Source: Streptomyces sp. NBC_01481 (GTDB taxonomy: Bacteria > Actinomycetota > Actinomycetes > Streptomycetales > Streptomycetaceae). From it: a stretch of 64,000 nucleotides of DNA. The DNA lies in the NCBI RefSeq assembly GCF_026339995.1, contig NZ_JAPEPT010000001.1, positions 756,501 to 820,500 on the forward strand, written 5' to 3'. Below are positions 19,541 through 27,370 of the stretch, in pieces. Under the pieces are notes generated by a model that saw only the letters and a program-made list of their open reading frames with translations, searched no databases and was not told where the DNA came from. Position numbers and translations under genes: made by a program. How positions within the stretch are numbered: position 1 is the first letter of the stretch; the number at the start of each line of letters is the position of its first letter.

Positions 19541-20644
19541 TCACACGCGCCGGCTGCCCCCCTTCCACTCTTCCATGATCCGGACAACGTTCTGCGCGGC
19601 TCGTCCGTCGCCGTAGGGGGTGCCCGGGTCGGCCGTCGGAACGGCGCGGGTGACCGTGGCGGCCCACTCGTCGGCGGAGAGCTCGTGCGGGTCGGGAACC
19701 AAGACGTTCCAACCGGTGTCGACGGTTTCGACCCACTCGGTCTCGGGACGGATCGTGGTCGTGATCCGCTCCAGGAGGAAGGCCTCCTTCTGCAGGCCAC
19801 CGGAGTCGGTGACCACACCGGTCGAGGCCAGCACCGCGGCGACCAGACCCGCGTACGGCAGCGGACGGCCGACGTGCACCGAGCCCTGCGCGAGCTCGAT
19901 GCCGTGCTGCTCGGCTCGTGCGACCAGGCGCGGGTGCGCGAGAAGCGCCACCGGCACCGGGAGCTTGGCCATGGCGCCGATGATCGCGGCCAGGCGCTCG
20001 GGGTCGTCGGTGTTGTCGGGCCGGTGCAGGGTCGCCAGCAGGAACGGCTTCGAAGGGTCGATGCCCTCGGGCAGCGCGGGCGCGGCGTGCTCGCCGGCGA
20101 GCACCGCGTCGCGGATGCGCAGGCAGATGTCGACCATCACGTCACCGGCCAGCACGGCGCGGTCCTTGAGGCCCTCGTCGGCGAGGTGGCGCATGGCCTC
20201 CTCGGTCGGGGCCAGCAGAACGTCGGCGCAGTGGTCGGTCAGTACGCGGTTGTGCTCCTCGGGCATGCGCCGGTTGAAGGAGCGCAGACCGGCCTCCAGG
20301 TGCGCGACCGGCAGGTGCATCTTCACCGCCGAGAGCGCACCGGCGATCGTCGAGTTGGTGTCGCCGTAGACGAGGACCCAGTCGGGCTGCTCGCGCTCGA
20401 GCACCGGGTCGAGCGCGGTGAGCACCGAACCGGTCTGGACGCCGTGGCTGCCGGAGCCGACACCGAGGTGGACATCCGGGTCGGGGATGCCGAGACCGTC
20501 GAAGAAGACGTCGGAGAGGTCGGCGTCGTAGTGCTGCCCGGTGTGCACGATGACGTGCTCGTGGTCGGTCTCGGCGAACGCGGCCGCGATGGGGGCGAGC
20601 TTCACCAATTGCGGACGGGCACCGACGATGCTGATGACTTTCAC
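19541..20644 (-). CDS. Non-hydrolysing UDP-N-acetylglucosamine 2-epimerase family (WbpI/WecB)
   Basis: A 367-residue GT-B-fold epimerase. The start KVISIVGARPQLVKLAPI and the motifs LVYGDTNST (D95), HLEAGLRSF (E117) and MPEEHNR (E129/E130) cover the catalytic acidic residues of the family; ATLHRPDNTDDP and TDSGGLQKEA are the conserved UDP-binding elements. It converts UDP-GlcNAc-type sugars to the manno epimer. Because the window also encodes the 6-dehydrogenase, 3-dehydrogenase, 3-aminotransferase and acetyltransferase, the substrate may be UDP-GlcNAc3NAcA (WbpI reaction) rather than UDP-GlcNAc. GTG 20644 has GAAGAAGAG upstream. It is the first gene of the minus-strand operon with the two glycosyltransferases. 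Confidence 0.88.
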   Translation of the reverse strand: MKVISIVGARPQLVKLAPIAAAFAETDHEHVIVHTGQHYDADLSDVFFDGLGIPDPDVHLGVGSGSHGVQTGSVLTALDPVLEREQPDWVLVYGDTNSTIAGALSAVKMHLPVAHLEAGLRSFNRRMPEEHNRVLTDHCADVLLAPTEEAMRHLADEGLKDRAVLAGDVMVDICLRIRDAVLAGEHAAPALPEGIDPSKPFLLATLHRPDNTDDPERLAAIIGAMAKLPVPVALLAHPRLVARAEQHGIELAQGSVHVGRPLPYAGLVAAVLASTGVVTDSGGLQKEAFLLERITTTIRPETEWVETVDTGWNVLVPDPHELSADEWAATVTRAVPTADPGTPYGDGRAAQNVVRIMEEWKGGSRRV

Positions 20645-20975
20645 TGAACACTCTTCTTCTGGGTCAGGTCACTGGCGGGGCGTGCCACAGTCTCATACTG
20701 CGGGCGGACACCCCGCGCGATCGCGCCACCGCCGACGCGGCCGGACCGGCCCGGCGAAGCGCGCGCTCCCAGGGGTGCTCCACGCAATGGTAGGCAATGG
20801 CCGAGGTGAGCGGACCGGCGGCCGGGGCTTCGCGCGGGGGCGCGCGTCCTCGATAACGATTTCGTGAACCCGGCACGGGAGTGAGGGCCGCTGCGGCCCG
20901 GTCGGTGCCGCGAACCTGTCGTACTATCGTCGCGCAAGTTTTGCGGGGTGGTCACGCGAAAGACGATGGTGAGCC
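20645..20975. promoter_or_regulatory. Divergent intergenic region between the 2-epimerase and a plus-strand gene
   Basis: 331 bp with no gene. TACTAT at 20922-20927 is a good -10 box for the plus-strand gene starting at 20976, without a clear -35 box. Promoters for the minus-strand glycosyltransferase operon must also lie here, but none stands out. Short G+C palindromes are present and nothing else is recognisable. Confidence 0.45.
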
Positions 20976-22109
20976 ATGGCGGTCTGGTCCGGACGGAAAT
21001 CTGCGCGCGGCTCGGACGAGCCGCCGAGCCGAAAGGCCGCGCCGATACCCACCGTGGACACGTCGTCGGCCCCCACCACCGGCTGGCTGGTGCGCGGCAA
21101 GGACGGCAGGCTCACAGCGTACGCACCGGGCTCGGACGGCGTGCTGCGCTGGACCGAGACCCGGCCCGGTGGCCCCCAGTGGACCGGGCCCGAAGTGATC
21201 CCCGGACGCGGCGTGCTGCCGTATCTCTCCATCGCCCAGGGCGCCGACGGCTATGTCCACCTGGTGAGTCTGCGCCGCAGCCGCCTCGCGGACGGCCGGA
21301 CCGGCACCGATGTGGTGTACGCCGTGCAGTACCAGTCCGGCCTCGCCGTACGCGACTGGTATCCGCTCGGCTCCCCGTACCCGAACGACCCCGATCTCGC
21401 CGGCCAGATCGGCCTCCCGTCGGCCGTGATCGACGCCGAGGGCTCGCTGCATGTGTTCGTACGCAATGCGGGCGGCGGCGTCTGCGGACGCGCCCAGGTG
21501 CCTTCCGGCAAGTGGAACAAGTGGGCCGACCTCAAGGGCAGCGGTGGCGTCGGTACGGTCTCCGCCTCGCTGACTCCGGACGGCCTGATGGAGCTGCTCG
21601 TTCCGACCGCGGACCACATCATGCGCTGGGAGCAGGAGACGCCGGGCGTCAAGTTCCAGCGCGCCGACGACATCCCCGCCAAGGCCGCGGCCGATTCGCT
21701 CAGCTCGGAGCGCACCGGCGGCAACCGGCTCACGCACTTCTGGCACGACGCCGGGGACAACACGGTCCGCGCCTGGCGCCCGACCTCCGACGCGGCCCCG
21801 CTCGGCAACGGTTCGGGCACCGGACCTGTCGCGCTGCTGCGCACCCCGGTCGACGGTCACGACTGCACGATCCTCGCCCACCGCGACGCCGCCACCGGCC
21901 GCCCGGCGCTGGCCGCGTATCCCACCGAGGACGAGTCCTCGGGTGTCAGCTGGACTCTTACGGGTGAGCCCTGCGTGGGCGCTCCGGCGCTCGCGATCGA
22001 CGCGAGGGGCCGGGTCGTGATGGCGGCGTTCGGTACGGACGGCACGCTGCGGGTCACGCGCCAGAAGGACGAGTCCGGCCTGGCGATGGAGGCCTGGAGC
22101 CGGGTCTGA
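20976..22109 (+). CDS. Unknown protein, probable beta-propeller (lectin/sialidase-like repeats)
   Basis: A 377-residue protein without signal peptide or membrane segment. After a ~35-residue basic linker it shows about six or seven blades, each with hydrophobic strands and a turn of type DGRLTAYAPGSDG, ADGYVHLVSLR, AEGSLHVFVRNAGGG, PDGLMELLVPTADH, TGGNRLTHFWHDAGD, ARGRVVMAAFGTDG. This recurring [D/E]G-x-L-x-V-[F/W] pattern resembles PLL-type lectin or Asp-box-free sialidase propellers. ATG 20976 follows GGTGAGCC. It is transcribed away from the glycosyltransferase operon and is bounded downstream by a strong terminator. A glycan-binding role is attractive given the neighbours but is inference only. 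Confidence 0.6.
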   Translation: MAVWSGRKSARGSDEPPSRKAAPIPTVDTSSAPTTGWLVRGKDGRLTAYAPGSDGVLRWTETRPGGPQWTGPEVIPGRGVLPYLSIAQGADGYVHLVSLRRSRLADGRTGTDVVYAVQYQSGLAVRDWYPLGSPYPNDPDLAGQIGLPSAVIDAEGSLHVFVRNAGGGVCGRAQVPSGKWNKWADLKGSGGVGTVSASLTPDGLMELLVPTADHIMRWEQETPGVKFQRADDIPAKAAADSLSSERTGGNRLTHFWHDAGDNTVRAWRPTSDAAPLGNGSGTGPVALLRTPVDGHDCTILAHRDAATGRPALAAYPTEDESSGVSWTLTGEPCVGAPALAIDARGRVVMAAFGTDGTLRVTRQKDESGLAMEAWSRV

Positions 22110-22117
22110 CCGAGACA

Positions 22118-22162
22118 GGCATGCGAAACCCCCCGGACCCGGTCCGGGGGGTTTCGCATGCC
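22118..22162. terminator. Strong bidirectional terminator
   Basis: A perfect 20-bp stem (22118-22137 with 22143-22162) with GAAACCCCCC/GGGGGGTTTC at its centre lies between the propeller gene (plus) and the acetyltransferase gene (minus). Confidence 0.9.
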
Positions 22163-22180
22163 TTGGGCGGAGCCGCCGCG

Positions 22181-22783
22181 TCAGACCGCCTGCTCGGCGA
22201 GGACGCCGTCCTTCTCCACGTACACCGTGCCGGACTGCGGGCACTCCCAGACGCCCGCCTCGCCCTCGCGCTCCACGAGACGGACACCGGCCCGGCCGAC
22301 CCAGCCGATCTGCCGGGCGGGCACGCCCACGACCAGCGCGAAGTCCGGTACGTCCTTGGTGACGACCGCGCCCGCGGCGACCATGGACCAGCGTCCGATC
22401 CGCACCGGCGCGACACACACCGAGCGTGCGCCGAGCGATGCGCCCTCGGCGACCTTGACGCCCACGGCCTCCCAGTCGCCGCCGCGCTTCTGCTTGCCGT
22501 CGGGGTCGACGGAGCGCGGGTTGTGGTCGTTGGTGAGCACCACGGCCGGGCCGACGAAGACACCGTCGCCGAGCTCCGCCGGCTCGTACACCAGGGCGTA
22601 GTTCTGCAGCTTGACGTTGTCGCCGATCTGCACGCCGGTGCCGACGTAGGCGCCGCGGCCGACGACACAACCCTCGCCGAGCTTGGCGCCCTCGCGGATC
22701 TGGGCGAGCTCCCAGACGCTGCTCCCGGCGCCGATGACGGCGGTCTCGTCGACCTGGGCGGTGGGCTGGACCCTGTAGTTCAC
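22181..22783 (-). CDS. Hexapeptide-repeat N-acetyltransferase (WbpD/WlbB-like)
   Basis: A 200-residue left-handed beta-helix transferase with many [LIV]-G-x4 hexads (VIGAGSSVW, KLGEGCVVGRGAYVG, VQIGDNVKLQ, ELGDGVFVGPAV). The segment VVLTNDHNPRS and the ending VTKDVPDFALVVGVPARQIGWV match the WlbB/WbpD family, which acetylates the 3-amino group of UDP-GlcNAc3NA with acetyl-CoA. GTG 22783 has GGAAGG about 8 nt upstream; an upstream extension to 22822 looks non-coding. It is the only acetyltransferase in the block and fills the fourth step of the diacetamido-uronic acid route. A serine- or other sugar acetyltransferase is a weaker alternative. Confidence 0.82.
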   Translation of the reverse strand: MNYRVQPTAQVDETAVIGAGSSVWELAQIREGAKLGEGCVVGRGAYVGTGVQIGDNVKLQNYALVYEPAELGDGVFVGPAVVLTNDHNPRSVDPDGKQKRGGDWEAVGVKVAEGASLGARSVCVAPVRIGRWSMVAAGAVVTKDVPDFALVVGVPARQIGWVGRAGVRLVEREGEAGVWECPQSGTVYVEKDGVLAEQAV

Positions 22784-22859
22784 TGTTCTGCCTTCCGGTG
22801 CGCTGCTTCGCCCGGCGAGCATACGGCCCGCCGTCCTTTCATGGCTGGGTGCGTGCCTT

Positions 22860-24695
22860 TCATGGCCGCTGGGCCCGCGCCTTCCTGAGCTGGAGCGCCA
22901 GGTACAGCGCGGCCGCCGTCGGGACGATCGTGCGGTACCAGCTCACGTGCGGGGACCACCAGGCGTACGCCGCCGCGGGGACGAGGATCGTCAGGCCCAC
23001 GATGCGCAGCACCCACCAGCGCCGCGGGCGGGGGACCGGCAGGGCCGGGGTGCCCAGGTCCGTCGACATCGTGTCGCGGATGCCCTTGAACACCCCTCGC
23101 TTGGCCAGGAGTTGCGCCCCGGGCACGCCGTCCAGGATCTCGTCGCGCTCGCCGAAGCCGTCCGGAAGCGGGGGCAGCCCGAGCGCGGCCACCAGCTCCG
23201 ACTGCCGCCGGGCGGGGCTGTCGGTACCGCGCAGCAGCGAGACCAGCGGGCGCGGGTCCACCGCGGGGAAGACGGCGGCGAGGGCCTGCGCGGTGGCGGT
23301 GGCCTGCGCGTGGTCGGTGACCGGGGCCGCCGGGTCCCACAGATGAGAGGCGCGCGCCCTGCCCTTGTGGAACAGCGTGAAGCCGCAGCGGTCGGCGGTG
23401 CGGCGCAGCACCAGGGCGGGCCACTTCTCGCCGGTGGTGAAGTTGTCCGCGGCCGCCGTCAGCATCTCCTCGCCGGCGAGGAGGCTCGCGCGTCTGCCGG
23501 GAGACGCGTCGGGGACGAGTTCGACGTAGCTCATCCCCGTCGCGGACGGGGCGGGGGCGATACGGAGCGAGATACCGCACATCAGAGCTGCCTCGGCGAC
23601 CTGGTGGAGGCGGGCCGCCGCTATCGCCAGGGAGCGCGGCGCCGGGACGGCCGGTACGGGAGCGGCCGGCCGGGCATGCCCCGGCGGGCGGCTGAAGAAC
23701 GGGGTCTGGGAGGCGACCTGCATCCGTACGCCGAGACGGAACTCCAGGAACTCCTTGCGGCTGTCACCCACGTACGCCCACGGGAATTCGCGGGCGTGCA
23801 CGCCGATCGCCCGGAAGACCTCCAGGGCCTCGCTCCAGCGCTCGGCGAAGATCAGCATCAGAGCCAGGTGGTTGCGGAAACCGGCGGCTTCGGGGTCGCC
23901 CGGCTCGTACCAGCCCGACAGCTCCAGGGCCCGGGTCACGGCGGCCTCGACCCGGGCGCGGTCGATCGGGCCGTCCTCGGTGGAGTCGTCGGACACCACC
24001 TCGTACTCGACGGCGGCCAGCAGCGGAAGCGCGTGCAGTTTCGAGCCCGGCAGCGCCCCTTCGGCGGCCCGCTCGGCGAACGCGAACATCTCCTCGTGCG
24101 AGCCGTACCACTTGTCGCACAGGTACTGCAGAGCCGTCGCATGACAGCCGTAGTGGTGCGGCGCGCGGGCGACGGCCTCCGCCCGGTACGCGTCGAACAC
24201 ATCGCGGGGCGCCTGGATGCCGCGGGCGTGGGTGAGCGCGATCTCCCACGGCACCGGGTCGGTGGGGTTCAGCTCGGCCGCGGCGGCGATGACCGGAACA
24301 GCGTCCTCCAGGAGCGCGAAGAACGCCCGGAACTGGTCCTGGGACACATGCCGGGCGCGGTGGCCGGTCCGTATCTCCCAGGCCTGCTGTATGCACAGAT
24401 CCGCCTTCACCAGCACCGCGTCGGGGTCATCCGGCGACTTCGCCAGCCAGTCCTCCAGCCAGCCCGGGCTGTGCAGCGCGCACTCGGCGAGCTCCGAGAC
24501 GCACACACTGCGCCGCTCCCACTGGGCGCCAAGCCGGGTCTCGGCGAGCAGCTCGCCGGCGGGCGCGGCATCGCCGCTCGCGGCCGCGGAGAGCGCGGCA
24601 CGCAGGGCGGGGTCGGCGACAGCACCGACGGTGACGGCCTCGTCCGGTGGCAGATCCGCGCCCACGGCCGAGCCGTGGCGGAGCATGCGAGGCAT
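22860..24695 (-). CDS. TPR-like protein with two C-terminal membrane segments, function unknown
   Basis: A 611-residue protein. The first ~350 residues are helical, with W/A/L-rich repeats (LEDWLAKSPDDPDAVLVKADL, ALEVFRAIGVHAREFPWAYVG) reminiscent of tetratricopeptide or DUF4034-like superhelices. The middle has a different domain (AGEEMLTAAADNFTTGEKW), and the C-terminus has two membrane spans (WWVLRIVGLTILVPAAAYAW and IVPTAAALYLALQL). ATG 24695 is chosen as the start of the conserved-looking part; no ribosome site is evident and the frame is open back to 24872. The gene is divergent from rplU and 76 bp upstream of the acetyltransferase on the same strand. A role with the wall-polymer genes is unproven. 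Confidence 0.65.
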   Translation of the reverse strand: MPRMLRHGSAVGADLPPDEAVTVGAVADPALRAALSAAASGDAAPAGELLAETRLGAQWERRSVCVSELAECALHSPGWLEDWLAKSPDDPDAVLVKADLCIQQAWEIRTGHRARHVSQDQFRAFFALLEDAVPVIAAAAELNPTDPVPWEIALTHARGIQAPRDVFDAYRAEAVARAPHHYGCHATALQYLCDKWYGSHEEMFAFAERAAEGALPGSKLHALPLLAAVEYEVVSDDSTEDGPIDRARVEAAVTRALELSGWYEPGDPEAAGFRNHLALMLIFAERWSEALEVFRAIGVHAREFPWAYVGDSRKEFLEFRLGVRMQVASQTPFFSRPPGHARPAAPVPAVPAPRSLAIAAARLHQVAEAALMCGISLRIAPAPSATGMSYVELVPDASPGRRASLLAGEEMLTAAADNFTTGEKWPALVLRRTADRCGFTLFHKGRARASHLWDPAAPVTDHAQATATAQALAAVFPAVDPRPLVSLLRGTDSPARRQSELVAALGLPPLPDGFGERDEILDGVPGAQLLAKRGVFKGIRDTMSTDLGTPALPVPRPRRWWVLRIVGLTILVPAAAYAWWSPHVSWYRTIVPTAAALYLALQLRKARAQRP

Positions 24696-24801
24696 AGTGA
24701 TGAGGGAGCGCAGGGACACGAGCTGATATTGAACAGGCCGCGGTGAGCATGCACCAGAGACGCGGGCCGGGTCCCCGGGAGACGGGGGCCGGGTACCCGG
24801 T

Positions 24802-24831
24802 TTGACCCCCTGGGGGCGGGCCCCGTAACCT
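24802..24831 (+). promoter_or_regulatory. Promoter of the rplU-rpmA operon
   Basis: TTGACC (24802-24807), an 18-bp spacer and TAACCT (24826-24831) match the housekeeping Streptomyces promoter. Transcription from about 24838 would give a ~155-nt leader with several short G+C stems before rplU, room for ribosomal-protein feedback control, though no known leader motif was recognised. Confidence 0.7.
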
Positions 24832-24993
24832 TGACCCTCGGTGTGTTTCCATGCACACCCACCCCTGAGCAACTCCCTCCCGACGGCTCTGCCCGTTCAG
24901 GAGAGGCCGCTCATCCTTCCGGATCGTCGCGGGCTTCGGCCCGTGCGAGCGGCTGGCATCAGGGGATCCGTTCCGAGCGAGAGTGAGATCCGC

Positions 24994-25314
24994 GTGTACG
25001 CCATCGTGCGCAGCGGTGGTCGTCAGCACAAGGTTGCTGTTGACGACATCGTTGAGGTTGACAAGATTCCCACTGCCAAGGTTGGCGACACGGTCGAGCT
25101 CTCGACCCTGCTCGTTGTCGACGGCGACGCCGTGACCAGCGACCCGTGGGTGCTGGCCGGAATCAAGGTCACGGCCGAGGTCGTGGACCACCACAAGGGC
25201 GCGAAGATCGACATCCTTCGCTACAAGAACAAGACCGGCTACCGCCGTCGCCAGGGTCACCGCCAGCAGTACACGGCGATCAAGGTCACCGGCATCCCCA
25301 CGGCTGCGAAGTAA
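24994..25314 (+). CDS. rplU: 50S ribosomal protein L21
   Basis: A 106-residue L21. It opens [17 protein letters not shown] and contains [20 protein letters not shown], the RNA-binding signature. GTG 24994 is preceded by GAGTGAG; the longer upstream frame is leader RNA. It binds 23S rRNA and is followed after 14 bp by rpmA, as in nearly all bacteria. Confidence 0.98.
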   Translation: MYAIVRSGGRQHKVAVDDIVEVDKIPTAKVGDTVELSTLLVVDGDAVTSDPWVLAGIKVTAEVVDHHKGAKIDILRYKNKTGYRRRQGHRQQYTAIKVTGIPTAAK

Positions 25315-25328
25315 GGGACTGAGGAGAC

Positions 25329-25583
25329 ATGGCACACAAGAAGGGCGCATCGTCCACTCGGAACGGTCGCGACTCCAATGCTCAGCGGCTCGGCGTGAAG
25401 CGCTTCGGCGGTCAGGTCGTCAACGCCGGTGAGATCCTGGTCCGCCAGCGCGGCACCCACTTCCACCCGGGCAACGGCGTCGGCCGTGGCAAGGACGACA
25501 CGCTGTTCGCGCTGGACGCCGGCGCGGTGGAGTTCGGCACTCGCCGTGGCCGCAAGGTAGTGAACATCGTTCCGGTCGCCTGA
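25329..25583 (+). CDS. rpmA: 50S ribosomal protein L27
   Basis: An 84-residue L27 starting [17 protein letters not shown], so the actinobacterial protein begins directly with the mature N-terminus that reaches the peptidyl-transferase centre and lacks the cleavable Firmicutes extension. [14 protein letters not shown] is conserved. GAGGAG lies 6 nt upstream. A strong terminator separates it from obg. Confidence 0.98.
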   Translation: MAHKKGASSTRNGRDSNAQRLGVKRFGGQVVNAGEILVRQRGTHFHPGNGVGRGKDDTLFALDAGAVEFGTRRGRKVVNIVPVA

Positions 25584-25616
25584 CTCAGGCGCCCGTAGAG
25601 CGGTTTGCTTCGCGAG

Positions 25617-25659
25617 GGCGGACCTCGCTTCCCGTTGATCGGGAAGCGGGTCCGCCTTT
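25617..25659 (+). terminator. Intrinsic terminator between rpmA and obg
   Basis: GGCGGACCTCGCTTCCCG (25617-25634) pairs with CGGGAAGCGGGTCCGCC (25640-25656) with one bulged T and is followed by TTT. obg is therefore at least partly transcribed from its own promoter. Confidence 0.85.
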
Positions 25660-25704
25660 CGCTTGTTACGTAAGAGACATTCCGTACTTTCTGGAGGCAC
25701 ACCC

Positions 25705-27141
25705 ATGACCACCTTCGTGGACCGCGTCGAGCTGCATGTCGCCGCGGGTAACGGGGGCCACGGCTGCGCCTCCGTTCACCGGGAGAAGTTCAAGCCGCTC
25801 GGCGGCCCCGACGGCGGCAACGGCGGCCGTGGCGGCGATGTCATCCTGGTCGTCGACCAGTCGGTGACCACGCTGCTCGACTACCACCACAGCCCGCACC
25901 GCAAGGCCACCAACGGCCAGCCCGGCGCAGGCGACAACCGTTCCGGCAAGGACGGCCAGGACCTGGTCCTGCCTGTCCCCGACGGCACCGTCGTCCTCGA
26001 CAAGCAGGGCAATGTGCTCGCCGACCTGGTCGGCCAGGGCACCACCTTCATCGCGGGCCAGGGCGGCCGTGGCGGCCTCGGCAACGCGGCGCTCGCCTCC
26101 GCGCGACGCAAGGCGCCCGGCTTCGCACTGCTCGGCGAGCCCGGCGAGGCCCGTGACGTGGTCATGGAGCTCAAGACCGTCGCCGACGTGGCCCTCGTCG
26201 GCTACCCGAGCGCGGGCAAGTCCTCGCTGATCTCGGTGCTCAGCGCGGCCAAGCCGAAGATCGCGGACTACCCCTTCACCACGCTCGTACCGAACCTGGG
26301 CGTGGTCACCGCCGGGTCGACCGTCTACACCATCGCCGACGTCCCCGGCCTGATCCCCGGCGCCAGCCAGGGCCGTGGCCTGGGCCTGGAGTTCCTGCGC
26401 CATGTCGAGCGCTGCTCCGTGCTGGTGCATGTCCTGGACACCGCGACGCTGGAGTCCGACCGCGACCCGGTCTCCGACCTCGATGTGATCGAGGAGGAGC
26501 TGCGTCAGTACGGCGGTCTCGACGACCGTCCGCGCATCGTGGTCCTCAACAAGATCGACATCCCGGACGGCCAGGACCTCGCCGACATGATCCGCCCGGA
26601 CCTCGAGGCGCGCGGATACCGCGTCTTCGAGGCGTCCGCGGTGGCGCGTACCGGCCTGAAGGAGCTGTCCTTCGCCCTGGCCGAGATCATCGCCGAGGCG
26701 CGCGCGGCCAAGCCCGTGGAGGAGGCGACCCGCATCGTCATCCGCCCGAAGGCGGTCGACGACGCGGGCTTCACCGTCGCGCAGGAGGAGGACGGCCTCT
26801 TCCGGGTGCGCGGCGAGAAGCCGGAGCGCTGGGTCCGCCAGACGGACTTCAGCAACGACGAGGCCGTGGGCTACCTGGCCGACCGTCTCAGCCGCCTCGG
26901 CGTCGAGGACCAGCTGATGAAGGCCGGTGCCCGCGCGGGCGACGGCGTGGCCATCGGCCCCGAGGACAACGCGGTCGTCTTCGACTGGGAGCCCTCGATG
27001 ATGGCGGGCGCGGAGATGCTCGGCCGCCGCGGCGAGGACCACCGCCTGGAGGCCCCGCGCCCCGCGGCCCAGCGCCGCCGGGACCGCGAGGCGGAACGGG
27101 ACGACGCGCAGCGGGAGTTCGACGAGTTCGACCCCTTCTAG
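25705..27141 (+). CDS. obg: GTPase Obg/CgtA
   Basis: A 478-residue Obg GTPase, linked to ribosome assembly and, in Streptomyces, to the onset of aerial growth. The glycine-rich Obg fold occupies residues 1-160 ([13 protein letters not shown]). The G domain has GYPSAGKS (166-173), switch region [12 protein letters not shown] from residue 212 and NKID (282-285). The C-terminal OCT domain ([20 protein letters not shown]) is followed by an Arg/Glu-rich tail. ATG 25705 has GGAGG upstream. The gene is flanked by terminators on both sides. Confidence 0.97.
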   Translation: MTTFVDRVELHVAAGNGGHGCASVHREKFKPLGGPDGGNGGRGGDVILVVDQSVTTLLDYHHSPHRKATNGQPGAGDNRSGKDGQDLVLPVPDGTVVLDKQGNVLADLVGQGTTFIAGQGGRGGLGNAALASARRKAPGFALLGEPGEARDVVMELKTVADVALVGYPSAGKSSLISVLSAAKPKIADYPFTTLVPNLGVVTAGSTVYTIADVPGLIPGASQGRGLGLEFLRHVERCSVLVHVLDTATLESDRDPVSDLDVIEEELRQYGGLDDRPRIVVLNKIDIPDGQDLADMIRPDLEARGYRVFEASAVARTGLKELSFALAEIIAEARAAKPVEEATRIVIRPKAVDDAGFTVAQEEDGLFRVRGEKPERWVRQTDFSNDEAVGYLADRLSRLGVEDQLMKAGARAGDGVAIGPEDNAVVFDWEPSMMAGAEMLGRRGEDHRLEAPRPAAQRRRDREAERDDAQREFDEFDPF

Positions 27142-27241
27142 GGAACGTGCCGGATGGCTGAGCCGGGTCGGCGGACGGAGTCCGGCGCAGCCGTCCGAAG
27201 CCCGGATGCAGGGTTCGTTCCAAGGGTTCGGCTCCGATCGC

Positions 27242-27270
27242 CGGACGGGCTTGGAGAACAAGCCCGTCCG
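27242..27270 (+). terminator. Hairpin after obg
   Basis: CGGACGGGCTT (27242-27252) pairs exactly with AAGCCCGTCCG (27260-27270) around a 7-nt loop in the 229-bp gap between obg and the glycosyltransferase gene. Confidence 0.65.
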
Positions 27271-27370
27271 ATTCGCTCCATTGCGTGAAGCGGCGCAACC
27301 TCTCGCCCCCAATGACCGTCTTGTACGCGGGGGTGGGGCGTATCGCCCCGGTACACGGAACGGAGCGTCG

